In this document: one piece after another, positions 42,659 to 51,930 of the stretch
Layout: every line of letters starts with the position of its first letter
Position numbering within the stretch: the first letter of the stretch is position 1
Assembly (NCBI GenBank): GCA_011754535.1
Contig: JAAQVN010000001.1
Span: 744,001-808,000, forward strand
Reading direction: 5' to 3'
Length of the DNA stretch: 64,000 nt
Origin: Enterobacter asburiae
Lineage (GTDB): Bacteria > Pseudomonadota > Gammaproteobacteria > Enterobacterales > Enterobacteriaceae
Notes under the pieces: model-generated
What the model was told of the DNA's origin: nothing
Database searches by the model: none
What the model saw: the letters and a program-made list of their open reading frames with translations, nothing else
Program-made: the position numbers and the translations under genes

Positions 42659-44368
42659 TTAATGGGTCAGGGTTGCCGTAGTGTCCTCGGTGCTTTTGGC
42701 CGGGGCGGCGACAGGGAGATAGTGAAGTTCGGCGCTTTTTGCCCATTGCTGGTAGCGCTGATAAAGCTGTTCAAAGCGTTGTGCCTGCCGGGCACGCGGC
42801 TGGAGCGTATTTTCGACGGCGCTCGCCATATGCCGCTGTGCGGCCGGGATATCGGAATGCACGCCTGCGGCCACGGCAGCGAAAATCGCCGCGCCCAGCG
42901 CGCAGCACTGATCGGAAGCCACAATCTGCAGCGGACGGTTCAGCACGTCGCAGCAGGCCTGCATAATCACCGGGTTTTTACGGGCGATGCCGCCCAGCGC
43001 CATCACGTTGTTCACGTCGATGCCCTGCTCGGTGAAGCACTCCATAATGGCGCGGGCACCGAAGGCCGTTGCGGCAATCAGGCCGCCGAACAGCGCTGGA
43101 GCGTCGGTCGCCAGGTTGAGATCGGTAATCACCCCTTTCAGACGCTGGTTGGCAAACGGCGTGCGGCGACCGTTAAACCAGTCCAGCACCACCGGGAGGT
43201 GATCGAGAGACGGATTTTTGGCCCAGGCTTCGGTGAGCTGCGGCAGGAGCTGCTTTTTGCTGTCGGCAATCTGGGTTTTCAGCTCTGGATGCGCCGCTGC
43301 CAGCTGGTCCAGAGGCCAGCCCAGCACGCGGCCAAACCAGGCGTAAATATCGCCAAACGCGGACTGACCGGCTTCCAGACCGATGAAGTCCGGCACCACG
43401 CTGCCGTCAACCTGGCCGCAGATGCCTTTCACCGCGCGGTCGCCGACGCTGGCTTTATCTGCCGTCAGAATGTCGCAGGTCGAGGTACCGATAACTTTTA
43501 CCAGGGTGTTGGGCTGCGCGCCCGCGCCCACGGCGCCCATATGACAGTCAAACGCGCCGCCGGAGATGGTCACGTTCTTCGGCAGGCCGAGACGCGTTGC
43601 CCACTCTTCACAAAGCGTGCCGACCGGAATATCGGCGGTGAAGGTGTCGGTAAACAGCGGGTATTTGAGATTCTTGTTGATGATTGGGTCGAGTTCATCA
43701 AAGAACGCGGCCGGAGGCAGGCCGCCCCAGCTTTCATGCCACAGGGATTTATGCCCGGCGCTGCAACGCCCGCGGCGAATATCCTGTGGCCGTGTGGTGC
43801 CGGAGAGCAGGGCAGGCACCCAGTCGCACAACTCAATCCAGGACGCCGCGGCCTGCGCAACGGTTGCGTCGGCGCGGGTGACGTGGAGGATTTTGGCCCA
43901 GAACCATTCGCTGGAGTAAATCCCGCCGATGTAGCGCGAGTAGTCTGTTTTGCCCGGCTGATGGCACAGGCGCGTGATGGCTTCGGCCTCTTCCACGGCA
44001 GTATGGTCTTTCCACAGCACGAACATGGCGTTCGGGTTGTCGGCAAACTCCGGGCGCAGTGCCAGCACGCGGCCTTCGGCATCCACCGGGGCAGGCGTGG
44101 AGCCGGTGCTGTCGACGCCAATCCCCACGACCTCGGCCCGCTGGGCGTCCGTCAGTTCGGCCAGTACGGTTTTGATTGCCGCTTCCATCGACTCAATGTA
44201 GTCCCGCGGGTGATGACGGAACTGGTTGTTCGCCGCATCGCAGTAGCGCCCTTCCTGCCAGCGCGGGTACCACTCAACGCTGGTTGCTATCTCCTGGCCG
44301 GACGTACAGTCCACTGCCAGCGCGCGAACCGAGTCGCTGCCAAAATCGAGGCCAATTGCAATTGCCAT
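42659..44368 (-). CDS. araB: L-ribulokinase
   Basis: Phosphorylates L-ribulose; FGGY-family kinase of 569 residues. The first sugar-kinase lobe starts [18 protein letters not shown] with a phosphate loop. The C-terminal lobe includes the [17 protein letters not shown] stretch and the ATP-binding [13 protein letters not shown]. It is the first gene of araBAD, with GGATGGAGCAACACC ahead of the ATG. It is repressed and activated through the AraC sites just upstream. Confidence 0.98.
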   Translation of the reverse strand: MAIAIGLDFGSDSVRALAVDCTSGQEIATSVEWYPRWQEGRYCDAANNQFRHHPRDYIESMEAAIKTVLAELTDAQRAEVVGIGVDSTGSTPAPVDAEGRVLALRPEFADNPNAMFVLWKDHTAVEEAEAITRLCHQPGKTDYSRYIGGIYSSEWFWAKILHVTRADATVAQAAASWIELCDWVPALLSGTTRPQDIRRGRCSAGHKSLWHESWGGLPPAAFFDELDPIINKNLKYPLFTDTFTADIPVGTLCEEWATRLGLPKNVTISGGAFDCHMGAVGAGAQPNTLVKVIGTSTCDILTADKASVGDRAVKGICGQVDGSVVPDFIGLEAGQSAFGDIYAWFGRVLGWPLDQLAAAHPELKTQIADSKKQLLPQLTEAWAKNPSLDHLPVVLDWFNGRRTPFANQRLKGVITDLNLATDAPALFGGLIAATAFGARAIMECFTEQGIDVNNVMALGGIARKNPVIMQACCDVLNRPLQIVASDQCCALGAAIFAAVAAGVHSDIPAAQRHMASAVENTLQPRARQAQRFEQLYQRYQQWAKSAELHYLPVAAPAKSTEDTTATLTH

Positions 44369-44402
44369 GGTGTTGCTCCATCCAAAAAACAGGTATGGAA
44401 GA

Positions 44403-44466
44403 ACATTAGAGACTGGGGGCGAAAATCGTCAGGCAGGATCCGCTAATCTTATGGACTAAATTGCTG
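44403..44466 (-). promoter_or_regulatory. araBAD promoter with araI1 and araI2 half-sites
   Basis: Minus strand: araI1 CAGCAATTTAGTCCATA (44466-44450), then araI2 TAGCGGATCCTGCCTGA (44445-44429), then -10 TAATGT (44408-44403). araI2 differs from E. coli (TAGCGGATCCTACCTGA) at one base and overlaps the -35 region, the hallmark of AraC activation. I1 is more divergent. Confidence 0.82.
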
Positions 44467-44479
44467 TTACGACGGAAAG

Positions 44480-44545
44480 TGTGACGCCGTGCAAATATTC
44501 AATGTGGACATTTCTGCCGCACTTATAGACACTTTTGTTACTGCT
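44480..44545. promoter_or_regulatory. CRP site and araO1/araC promoter region
   Basis: TGTGACGCCGTGCAAA (44480-44495) is the same CRP site as in E. coli between araC and araBAD. GGACATTTCTGCCGC and TTATAGACACTTTTGTTAC (about 44507-44541) correspond to araO1, which overlaps the araC promoter. The whole divergent gap is 44369-44705. A distal araO2 could not be placed by eye. Confidence 0.75.
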
Positions 44546-44705
44546 TATCTGCCTGTACTGGCGGAGAAATCAGGGGGAAAGGCTGAAACATGGCGGACGT
44601 AAAAGAGGCGTGATGCTTTTTGGATCTTTTCGCAGGCCATTTTTATACTGCTTTTAGTGATATGGACAATTGGTTTCCTTCAGGACCCTTGGGAGAACTG
44701 AATCT

Positions 44706-45551
44706 ATGGCCGAAACGCAAAACGATCCCCTGTTGCCGGGATACTCGTTTAACGCGCACCTAGTGGCGGGACTGACCCCTATCGAGGCTGAGGGATATCT
44801 CGATTTTTACGTCGACCGACCGCTCGGGATGAAAGGGTATATTCTCAACCTGACCGTGCGGGGGGAAGGGATCATCAAGAACGGTGACCAGCAGTTTGTC
44901 TGCCGTCCCGGCGATATCCTGCTGTTTCCGCCGGGAGAGATCCACCACTACGGGCGTCATCCGGATGCTAAAGAGTGGTATCACCAGTGGGTCTATTTTC
45001 GCCCGCGCGCCTACTGGCAGGAGTGGCTTTCATGGCCGGCTATTTTTGCGCATACCGGCTTTTATCGCCCGGATGAGGTTCATCTGGCGCAGTTTCGCGA
45101 ACTGTTCGCGCAGATTATTGAGGCGGGGCAGGCCGGCGGGCGCTATGCCGAACTGCTGGCGATAAACCTGCTTGAGCAGGTGCTGCTGCGCCGCATGGAG
45201 GCCATCAACGAATCGCTTAACCCACCGCTGGATAACCGCGTCCGCGACGCCTGCCAGTACATTAGCGACCATCTGGCCGACAGCCAGTTTGATATCGCCA
45301 GCGTCGCCCAACACGTCTGTCTGTCGCCGTCGCGGCTGTCGCATCTGTTCCGCCAGCAGCTGGGCGTCAGCGTTCTGAGCTGGCGTGAGGATCAGCGCAT
45401 CAGTCAGGCGAAGCTGCTGCTCAGCACCACCCGAATGCCGATTGCTACCGTTGGGCGCAACGTGGGATTTGAAGATCAGCTCTATTTCTCTCGCGTGTTT
45501 AAGAAATGCACCGGCGCGAGCCCGAGCGAATTCCGCGCGGGATGTGAATAA
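44706..45551 (+). CDS. araC: Arabinose operon regulator AraC
   Basis: Dual activator/repressor of araBAD and related genes, binding L-arabinose in an N-terminal cupin domain ([20 protein letters not shown], residues about 69-88). Two C-terminal helix-turn-helix units follow ([20 protein letters not shown] and [20 protein letters not shown]). It is 281 residues from the ATG at 44706 ([19 protein letters not shown]); an upstream GTG is rejected because GGGAGA at 44691 serves this ATG. The tail stops at FRAGCE, 11 residues shorter than E. coli (292), in a dispensable region. Confidence 0.97.
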   Translation: MAETQNDPLLPGYSFNAHLVAGLTPIEAEGYLDFYVDRPLGMKGYILNLTVRGEGIIKNGDQQFVCRPGDILLFPPGEIHHYGRHPDAKEWYHQWVYFRPRAYWQEWLSWPAIFAHTGFYRPDEVHLAQFRELFAQIIEAGQAGGRYAELLAINLLEQVLLRRMEAINESLNPPLDNRVRDACQYISDHLADSQFDIASVAQHVCLSPSRLSHLFRQQLGVSVLSWREDQRISQAKLLLSTTRMPIATVGRNVGFEDQLYFSRVFKKCTGASPSEFRAGCE

Positions 45552-45679
45552 ACGGTAAAAAAAGATAAACAAGCAGGTGAATGCGGAAAGCAACCTGTAA
45601 ACTATTCAGACAATTGTTGCCTTGACGCGGTGCGGGGCGCTAAGCAGAATCGCTGATTCGTTTTCTGACCGGAATAGTT

Positions 45680-46447
45680 ATGCAGGCATTGCTGGAACAC
45701 TTTATTACCCAGTCCGTTATGTACTCGCTCATCGCCGTGGCGCTGGTGGCGTTTCTGGAATCGCTGGCGCTTGTTGGGTTGATCCTGCCCGGAACCGTGA
45801 TGATGGCGGGGCTTGGCGCGCTGATCGGCAGCGGCGAGGTTAATTTCTGGCAGGCGTGGCTGGCCGGGATTATCGGTTGCCTGATGGGGGACTGGATCTC
45901 CTTCTGGCTGGGCTGGCGCTTTAAGAAGCCGCTGCACCGCTGGTCTTTTATGAAAAAGAACAAAGCGCTGCTGGATAAAACCGAGCATGCCCTGCATCAG
46001 CACAGCATGTTTACCATTCTGGTAGGCCGCTTCGTTGGGCCAACGCGTCCGCTGGTGCCGATGGTGGCGGGGATGTTGGACCTGCCGGTCGCGAAGTTCG
46101 TGGTGCCGAACATCATCGGCTGCGTCTTCTGGCCGCCGTTTTACTTCCTGCCGGGGATCCTCGCCGGCGCGGCGATTGATATCCCTGACGGTATGCAAAG
46201 CGGTGAGTTTAAGTGGCTGCTGCTGGGCACGGCTGTGCTGCTGTGGCTGGCGGCCTGGCTCTGCTGGCGGCTATGGCGCAGCGCGAAAGCCAGCGTCGAT
46301 CGCCTGACGCGCTATCTTCCGCGCTCTCGTCTTTTGTGGCTGGCCCCGCTGACGCTGGGCGTTGCGGTGGTGGCCCTGGTGGTGCTGATTCGTCACCCGC
46401 TGATGCCGGTGTACGGCGAGATCCTGTTGAAGGTGGTAAGCCGTTAA
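45680..46447 (+). CDS. yabI: DedA-family membrane protein YabI
   Basis: A 255-residue inner-membrane protein of the DedA/VTT family, whose members flip or scramble lipid carriers such as undecaprenyl phosphate or support envelope proton balance; the specific role of YabI is not settled. Family features: ESLALVGLILPGTVMMAGLGALIG with an acidic residue, and GRFVGPTRPLVPMVAGM with the conserved arginines. The ATG at 45680 follows CCGGAATAGTT, a weak ribosome site. It is convergent with thiQ. Confidence 0.95.
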   Translation: MQALLEHFITQSVMYSLIAVALVAFLESLALVGLILPGTVMMAGLGALIGSGEVNFWQAWLAGIIGCLMGDWISFWLGWRFKKPLHRWSFMKKNKALLDKTEHALHQHSMFTILVGRFVGPTRPLVPMVAGMLDLPVAKFVVPNIIGCVFWPPFYFLPGILAGAAIDIPDGMQSGEFKWLLLGTAVLLWLAAWLCWRLWRSAKASVDRLTRYLPRSRLLWLAPLTLGVAVVALVVLIRHPLMPVYGEILLKVVSR

Positions 46448-46455
46448 GGCGTTTT

Positions 46456-46476
46456 CCCTCTTCCTGGGGGAGAGGG
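46456..46476. repeat. CCCTCT/AGAGGG palindrome between yabI and thiQ
   Basis: CCCTCTTCC TGG GGGAGAGGG forms a 9 bp stem (one wobble pair) and is followed by CCACGGTAAGGGCATCAG. It is the second copy of the element seen between folA and apaH (26380-26411), again at convergent 3' ends. Confidence 0.65.
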
Positions 46477-46490
46477 CCACGGTAAGGGCA

Positions 46491-47192
46491 TCAGACCACA
46501 CGAATGCCCAACAATGAAGACGCCCCCGCTTCACCACTCAGCAGTTCTTCTGTACTTCCGTCCCACAAAATACGTCCCTCCGCAATCACCACAGATCGCG
46601 GCGCAATCCGTGCGGCATCCTCAATACTGTGCGACACCATCAGCATCGTCAGTTGCTGGCGCTGACAGACGTCCTGCACCAGCGCCAGCATCTCCTGGCG
46701 AAGCGCGGGATCGAGCGCCGAGAAGGGCTCATCCAGCAGCAGGATTGGCTGCTCCCGCACCAGACAACGCGCCAGCGCCACGCGCTGACGCTGGCCGCCC
46801 GAAAGCTCGCCCGGCAGCCTGTCAATGAACCCGGTGATCCCCATCTGGGCGGCAATGATCTCCAGCTTCTGGCGCTGAGCGTCGTTCAGCCTGAGCCCCG
46901 GATGCATTCCCAGAGCGATGTTTTGCCGCACCGTCAGATGGGTAAACAGGTTGTTTTCCTGGAACAGCATTGAGACCGGACGTTTTGCGGGCGGCGTGTG
47001 GGTATGATCGTGATTTTCAATGACGATCGCGCCGCTTGCCGGCTGAAGAAAACCCGCAATCAAATTAAGCAGCGTGCTTTTTCCCGCGCCGCTTGGGCCA
47101 AGTACGGCGATCATCTCCCCCTGGCGCACGGAGAGCGTGAAGCGCATCGGCAGATGCTGGTAAAGCCAGGTTACATCAGTCAGTGTTAACAT
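46491..47192 (-). CDS. thiQ: Thiamin ABC transporter ATP-binding subunit
   Basis: ATPase of the thiamin/TPP importer ThiBPQ. It is 233 residues from the ATG at 47192 ([18 protein letters not shown]), which overlaps thiP by 17 bases; the longer open frame reaching into thiP is not used. Walker A GPSGAGKS is near residue 32, the ABC signature [13 protein letters not shown] near 129, and Walker [13 protein letters not shown] just after. Last gene of the riboswitch-controlled operon. Confidence 0.97.
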   Translation of the reverse strand: MLTLTDVTWLYQHLPMRFTLSVRQGEMIAVLGPSGAGKSTLLNLIAGFLQPASGAIVIENHDHTHTPPAKRPVSMLFQENNLFTHLTVRQNIALGMHPGLRLNDAQRQKLEIIAAQMGITGFIDRLPGELSGGQRQRVALARCLVREQPILLLDEPFSALDPALRQEMLALVQDVCQRQQLTMLMVSHSIEDAARIAPRSVVIAEGRILWDGSTEELLSGEAGASSLLGIRVV

Positions 47193-48786
47193 CGCGCCCC
47201 GGAAGTTTTTCGATAACGGTAAATAAGGCAAAGCACAGCAGCAACAGTAACAGCGCGGTGACCGCGCCGTCCTGACTGCGATAAGAGCCGATTTGCTGAT
47301 AGAGCCAGAACGGCAGCGTGCGGAAATCTTCGTTGCCAAAGAGGGCTACCACGCCAAAATCGCCAATCGACAGCACGCAAGCAAACGCCAGCGCCTGGGC
47401 GAGCGGCCGTTTTAGCGCGCGGAGTTCGACCACCTTCAGTCGCTGCCAGCCCTGCATGCCCAGCGACTGGCACAGTAAACCGTAACGGCTGTTGACGTCG
47501 CGCATCGGGTTTTCCAGCACCTTAAGCGCGTAAGGGATGGCCATTAAGGCGTTGGTAAAAATGACGATGCCGTCGGCGCTTTCCGGCAGGCCGATGGTGC
47601 TGTTGAACAGTAAAAAGAAGCCCGTCGCCAGCACGATGCCCGGCATCGCCAGAATCAGCATGCCCGTCAGCTCCAGCGCCTGTCCGGTTTTACGAGCATG
47701 ACGCGCGTAGAGCTCGCGGCTGCTCCAGAGCAGCATCATGGTCAGAAGTACACAGACCAGCCCGGCTGCCAGCGCGATGCGCAGCGAGGTCCACGTCGCT
47801 TCCCAGAGCACGGGCTGCTGCAGGACGGACGTGAGATTGAGGTTCAGTCCGTCAACGATAACGGCCAGCAGCGGCGGCAGCAGCAGCATGAGCGCCAGCG
47901 TAATCAGGATAAAATCGGCGACGCGGCTGTGCAGGCTGTCCTGCGGGTCGCGCCAGCCGGTTATTTGATTACTGCCAGCGGGAATGGCTTTACTCAGTCG
48001 CTGGCTCAGCAGCACCAGCACCAGACAGCACGCCATCTGCACCATCGCCAGCAGCGCGGCGCGGCCCGGATCGTAGTCGTAACTTAAGGCCTGATAAATC
48101 GCCAGCTCAATGGTGGTGGCCTGCGGCCCACCGCCGAGCGAAAGCACGGTGGCAAAGCTGGCGAAGCAGAGCATAAAGATTAGCGCGGCCACCGGGGCAA
48201 TCTGACGTCGCAGCCACGGCCATTCGACAAAGCGGAAGAACGACCAGCCGCGCATGCCGAGCTGAGCCGCAATCTGGCGTTGCTCGCCGGGAATGTTTTC
48301 CAGCGCCTGTAAAAAGAGGCGCGTCGCCATCGGCATATTGAAGAAAATGTGCGCCAGCAGGATGCCCTTCAGCCCGTAAGGGGAAAAGGTCCACTCCAGC
48401 CCCAAAGATGCAAAGAGCGAAGCCAGCCAGCCCTGACGACCGTAGACGCTCAGAATGCCAAAAACGGCCACCAGAACCGGCAGGATCAGCGTCATGGCGC
48501 ACAGGCGCAGCAGAGCCTGCCTGCCGGGAAAACGCCGGCGGTACAGCGCTCGCGCGAGGAAAATGGCCGGGATCGCTGACAGCAGCGCAGAAAGAAACGC
48601 CTGCCAGAAAGAGAACCGGATAACGTGCCAGAGATAGCTGTCGTGCCAGAGCGCGAGCAGATCGCTCTCTGGCGCATTAAACCACAACGCAAGGAATGCC
48701 CCCAGGCTGACCACCACCATCAGCATGGCGGCGAGCAGGCCGGGGATTAACCAGCCGGGAATTAACGGCTGACGGCGCGTTGCCAT
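47176..48786 (-). CDS. thiP: Thiamin ABC transporter permease
   Basis: Inner-membrane permease of ThiBPQ, 536 residues, made of two fused permease halves of about six helices each. The EAA-type loops are [20 protein letters not shown] in the first half and [18 protein letters not shown] in the second, where ThiQ docks. It overlaps thiB by 25 bases and thiQ by 17, giving tight coupling in the operon. Confidence 0.97.
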   Translation of the reverse strand: MATRRQPLIPGWLIPGLLAAMLMVVVSLGAFLALWFNAPESDLLALWHDSYLWHVIRFSFWQAFLSALLSAIPAIFLARALYRRRFPGRQALLRLCAMTLILPVLVAVFGILSVYGRQGWLASLFASLGLEWTFSPYGLKGILLAHIFFNMPMATRLFLQALENIPGEQRQIAAQLGMRGWSFFRFVEWPWLRRQIAPVAALIFMLCFASFATVLSLGGGPQATTIELAIYQALSYDYDPGRAALLAMVQMACCLVLVLLSQRLSKAIPAGSNQITGWRDPQDSLHSRVADFILITLALMLLLPPLLAVIVDGLNLNLTSVLQQPVLWEATWTSLRIALAAGLVCVLLTMMLLWSSRELYARHARKTGQALELTGMLILAMPGIVLATGFFLLFNSTIGLPESADGIVIFTNALMAIPYALKVLENPMRDVNSRYGLLCQSLGMQGWQRLKVVELRALKRPLAQALAFACVLSIGDFGVVALFGNEDFRTLPFWLYQQIGSYRSQDGAVTALLLLLLCFALFTVIEKLPGRDVNTD

Positions 48787-49745
48787 TCACTTACCCATGC
48801 TGCACGCTGCGCGGCGACCTGCTGCGGCGTAAATTCCAGCGAGGTTGTTGGTTTGGTCAACTGCTCGAAACCTGCGGGCAGGGTAACGCTGGTGACCGGA
48901 TACATCCAGTTGCCTGCGGGAATCGCATTCTGGAACGCCGGTGAAACCATGAACTTCAGGAACTTCTCGGCCAGCTCCGGCTGTTTGCTGGCGGCGGTAC
49001 GCGCTGCCACTTCCACCTGCAGATAGTGCCCTTCAGCAAAATTCGCGGCGCCGTAGTTGTCTTTCTTCTCAGCGATGATGTGGTAGGCCGGAGAGGTGGT
49101 GTAGCTCAGCACTAGGTCGCTTTCCCCTTTCAGGAACAGGCCGTAGGCTTCGCTCCAGCCCTTGGTCACGGTGACGGTTTTGGCGGCCAGTTTCTGCCAC
49201 GCTTCCGGCGCTTTATCTCCATAGACTTTCTGCATCCACAGCAGCAGGCCCAGACCCGGCGTGCTGGTACGCGGATCTTCATAGATCACGCGCCACTTCT
49301 GGTCACTTTCCACCAGCTCTTTCAGGCTTTTCGGCGGGTTTTTCAGCTTATTTTTGTCGTAAACAAAAGCAAAATAGCCGTAATCGAACGGCACAAAGGT
49401 GTCGTTTTTCCAGCCGCCCGGCACGTTGACGGCATCTGCCGCCACGCCGCTTTTGGCAAACAGTTTGGTTTGCGTCGCGGCTTCCAGCAGGTTGTTATCC
49501 AGCCCGAGCACCACGTCGGCCTTGCTGTTTTTCCCTTCCATGCGCAGACGGTTGAGCAGCGACACGCCATCTTCCAGCGCCACGAACTTCAGCTCGCAGT
49601 TGCAGTCGGCTTCAAAGGCTTTTTTTACCACCGGGCCAGGGCCCCAGTCGGCGGAGAAGGAATCGTAGGTATAGACCGTCAGGACGGGGTTCGCGAAAGC
49701 AGGCAGCGCAAACAGCGCCAGCAGGGGGAAAACTTTTTTTAACAC
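48762..49745 (-). CDS. thiB: Thiamin-binding periplasmic protein
   Basis: Periplasmic receptor for thiamin, TMP and TPP that feeds ThiPQ. It is 327 residues from a GTG at 49745 (then LKKVFPLLALFALPAFA, a Sec signal peptide); length equals E. coli TbpA. GAGG at 49755-49752 is the ribosome site. Longer frames upstream run into the riboswitch region. The mature chain starts NPVLTVYTYDSFSADWGPG. Expression should fall when TPP is plentiful. Confidence 0.97.
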   Translation of the reverse strand: MLKKVFPLLALFALPAFANPVLTVYTYDSFSADWGPGPVVKKAFEADCNCELKFVALEDGVSLLNRLRMEGKNSKADVVLGLDNNLLEAATQTKLFAKSGVAADAVNVPGGWKNDTFVPFDYGYFAFVYDKNKLKNPPKSLKELVESDQKWRVIYEDPRTSTPGLGLLLWMQKVYGDKAPEAWQKLAAKTVTVTKGWSEAYGLFLKGESDLVLSYTTSPAYHIIAEKKDNYGAANFAEGHYLQVEVAARTAASKQPELAEKFLKFMVSPAFQNAIPAGNWMYPVTSVTLPAGFEQLTKPTTSLEFTPQQVAAQRAAWVSEWQRAVSR

Positions 49746-49787
49746 TTTGCACCTCAGAGTTGAGTGGCAAAGGATTTTGAGCGACAG

Positions 49788-49876
49788 CCTCAAATCCCTT
49801 CGCCGGCGTTATCCGGATCAGGTTCGACGGGTATTATCTCAGCGCACATCTGTGATGCAGCACCCCGTTGAGAACG
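49788..49876 (-). promoter_or_regulatory. TPP riboswitch (THI element) of thiBPQ
   Basis: The minus strand has the conserved aptamer core: ACGGGGTGC, then GTGCGCTGAGATAATACCCG, then TCGAACCTGATCCGGATAA, then CGCCGGCGAAGGGA. The P1 strands are TTCTCAA (near 49874) and TTTGAGG (49794-49788). In E. coli the same leader was described as the small RNA SroA. About 40 bases separate it from the thiB start. Confidence 0.95.
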
Positions 49877-49913
49877 GCGCTATTGTAATGATTTGGTGAA
49901 TATTACGAAAGCG

Positions 49914-51569
49914 TTATGGTTCCGGCGGCGCAAACCAGGCGGATTTAAAATCAAACCAGCCCAGGGTGTTCATCCGCAGGCCGCGCATGCTGCGTTGTCC
50001 CTGGATCAGCAGCCAGTGGTGGATCAACGGTACGATCGTCTGCCCGGCCAGCAGCTCCTGGCACCATGCGGCCAGATCCATTTCGCCTGCCCGCCACTTC
50101 GCGGCGTCCTGCTGCCAGTCCCGGTTGATACAGTGCTGAATGAGGGGCACTTCATACAGGTGAGAAAAGAGCGAGAAATCAAGCGGCAGCGTGAAGTTGG
50201 CGCTATTGAGCCAGATATCGCTGACGACATCCCCGCGGTGCCATTCATCATAGTCGACTTCCTGTATCGCCAGCGTCACGCCTTCGGCCACCAGCAGCTT
50301 GCTCATAATCTTCGCGATAAAACGGTGCTCAATGTGATCGCGATAGTAGCTGAGGGTGATGGTCTCCAGCCCGGCAGGTTTTCCACTGCGCACCGGCTGA
50401 GCATGGTGCCAGCGCGGAAGCAGGCCATATGCCGGGAACCACCAGGTCTGGTATTGCTCCTCTGCGTGATAAATCAGGTTAGCCGGGGCCAGAACATGGC
50501 TGATCCACGTGCGGACGTCGTGGTTTGCTCCGCGGTGGCTGCGGCTGTCAAAGAGCAGGTAGTAACAGCCCTCCTCCAGGCGACTTTCGAACGCCTTTTC
50601 GCTTGTTGTGGGGCCTTCCAGCGTCAGGCCTGCGCTCAGCTCTTCGTTGAGATCCGGTAATACCCAGACGTTCACTTCGTCGATCAGCGCCCGATAGCCA
50701 AAATAGTCATCAAAGGCGCGGATTTTGAGCTGGTTGTTGGTATTGCGCGTCACGGAGTAGGGGCCCGTGCCAATCGGCAGGCTGGCAAAATTGTTCAGCG
50801 ATCGCCATTCGCCGGGCAGGATCATTGAGGGCACATAGCCCAGCAGCCACGGCAGCCATCTGTCCGGCTGCGACAATTCAATGTCCAGCGTCCAGGCCGT
50901 GGGGGAGTGGATCCGCGAGACGTGCGAATAGAGCGGAAGCGTGCGGGCGCGTTCCAGAGAGGCGATGACGTCACTCATCTCCAGCTCGCGTCCGTGGTGG
51001 AAGTGAATGCCCGGGCGTAAAAAGAAACGCCAGTGCAGGGGGGAAAGCTGCTGCCAGTGGTGCGCGATGTCCGCTTCCAGTTCCCCGTTTTCCTCATTTA
51101 TTTTCGTCAGGCCGCTGAATATCTGCCGGGCCATATGGGTTTCAGAACGACGCAACGCCGTGCCGGGCAACAGGTTTTTCATTGGCCGATAGTAGAGCAC
51201 CCGCATAATGTGGCGGCCCTGACGAAAGCTGCGCCCCAGATGCGAGACCAGCATCTGGCGCACGGCGGCCTTGTCGCCCACCAGCTGGACCAGCTGATCG
51301 ATGCGGTCCTGCTCCAGCAGATCCTCCGCCCGCTGTTGTTGCAGCGCCAGACCGGTATAGAGGAAGGTCAAGCGTGAGCGCTTACCGCGTCCGGCCTCGG
51401 CCTCCCAGCTTAGCCAGCCCTGCTGCTGCATGGTGTTGAGCAACGTGCGCATATGGCGGCGAGAGCAGTTGAGGAGTTCTGCCAGCTCGTTAAGCGTGGT
51501 CTCCTGCGATTGACCCTCGCAGCACTGCCACAGGCGGATAAATTGTTGTTGCAGTCGACCGGATGGCAT
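49914..51569 (-). CDS. sgrR: SgrR, activator of the glucose-phosphate stress RNA SgrS
   Basis: Transcription factor of 551 residues with an N-terminal winged helix ([20 protein letters not shown], about 25-45) and a large C-terminal domain like oligopeptide/solute-binding proteins, thought to sense sugar phosphates. It is divergent from sgrS with a 67-base gap; in E. coli SgrR activates sgrS and represses itself. The GAGTTCCTC stretch (51571-51579) before the ATG gives a GAGGAACTC ribosome site on the minus strand. Confidence 0.97.
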   Translation of the reverse strand: MPSGRLQQQFIRLWQCCEGQSQETTLNELAELLNCSRRHMRTLLNTMQQQGWLSWEAEAGRGKRSRLTFLYTGLALQQQRAEDLLEQDRIDQLVQLVGDKAAVRQMLVSHLGRSFRQGRHIMRVLYYRPMKNLLPGTALRRSETHMARQIFSGLTKINEENGELEADIAHHWQQLSPLHWRFFLRPGIHFHHGRELEMSDVIASLERARTLPLYSHVSRIHSPTAWTLDIELSQPDRWLPWLLGYVPSMILPGEWRSLNNFASLPIGTGPYSVTRNTNNQLKIRAFDDYFGYRALIDEVNVWVLPDLNEELSAGLTLEGPTTSEKAFESRLEEGCYYLLFDSRSHRGANHDVRTWISHVLAPANLIYHAEEQYQTWWFPAYGLLPRWHHAQPVRSGKPAGLETITLSYYRDHIEHRFIAKIMSKLLVAEGVTLAIQEVDYDEWHRGDVVSDIWLNSANFTLPLDFSLFSHLYEVPLIQHCINRDWQQDAAKWRAGEMDLAAWCQELLAGQTIVPLIHHWLLIQGQRSMRGLRMNTLGWFDFKSAWFAPPEP

Positions 51570-51636
51570 AAAAGAGGAACTCCTGACAAAAAATCAGCAA
51601 TTTATTAATCCCTATATTAGGCCAATAATGCTTTCC

Positions 51637-51883
51637 GATGAAGTGAGGAGGTAAATTATGAAGAGGTCTACCGCACGTCAGTTTTATCAGCAGTACTTTT
51701 CAGCGACAAAAGGATCGTCCTGGCTGGCCCGCCAGTGTGCAGAGCAACGGCTGAAAATATTGGAAGAACTGATGCAGTGGGACGTTACGAAACCGACCTC
51801 TTCCCGCTAACTCGCCTCGATCATGTGTGACTGAGTATTGGTGTTTATCACCCGCCAGCAAAATGTTTTTGCTGGCTTTTTTC
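51637..51883 (+). ncRNA. sgrS: SgrS, dual-function small RNA
   Basis: Hfq-dependent RNA that shuts off ptsG and other sugar transporter mRNAs under sugar-phosphate stress. It starts near GATGAAGTGAGG (51637) by analogy with the E. coli 5' end. The pairing segment GTGTGACTGAGTATTGGTGT (51825-51844) is identical to the E. coli seed for ptsG. It ends in the terminator GCCAGCAAAA/TTTTGCTGGC plus TTTTTT at about 51854-51883. The 5' part encodes SgrT. A likely promoter is TTATTA (51602-51607), 16 bases, AATAAT (51624-51629). It lies divergent from its activator gene sgrR and upstream of setA. Confidence 0.93.
51658..51810 (+). CDS. sgrT: SgrT, small inhibitor of glucose uptake encoded inside SgrS
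   Basis: A 50-residue ORF within the SgrS RNA. It starts at the ATG at 51658 (MKRSTARQFYQQYFSATKGS) and ends with TAA at 51808-51810. GAGGAGGT just upstream is an excellent ribosome site, better than in E. coli. The RQFYQxYF opening and the LMQWD stretch near the end match E. coli SgrT (43 residues), which blocks the glucose permease PtsG (EIICB). This version has six extra N-terminal residues and a different tail. The stop lies 15 bases before the RNA pairing segment, so translation need not clash with base pairing. Confidence 0.9.
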   Translation: MKRSTARQFYQQYFSATKGSSWLARQCAEQRLKILEELMQWDVTKPTSSR

Positions 51884-51930
51884 GTTTATTCTTTCACCCA
51901 ATTTCGATTTGCTTTCACAAGGACTTGCGC

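Noticed and set aside
42641..44446. 601-codon open frame antisense to araB
   Set aside because: Shadow of araB; rich in His, Arg, Gly and Ala, with no domain, and it would overlap the araBAD promoter.
51838..51930. Longer setA start inside SgrS
   Set aside because: Would begin in the SgrS seed and terminator and add a non-conserved stretch; the ATG at 51931 has AAGGA and the family N terminus.
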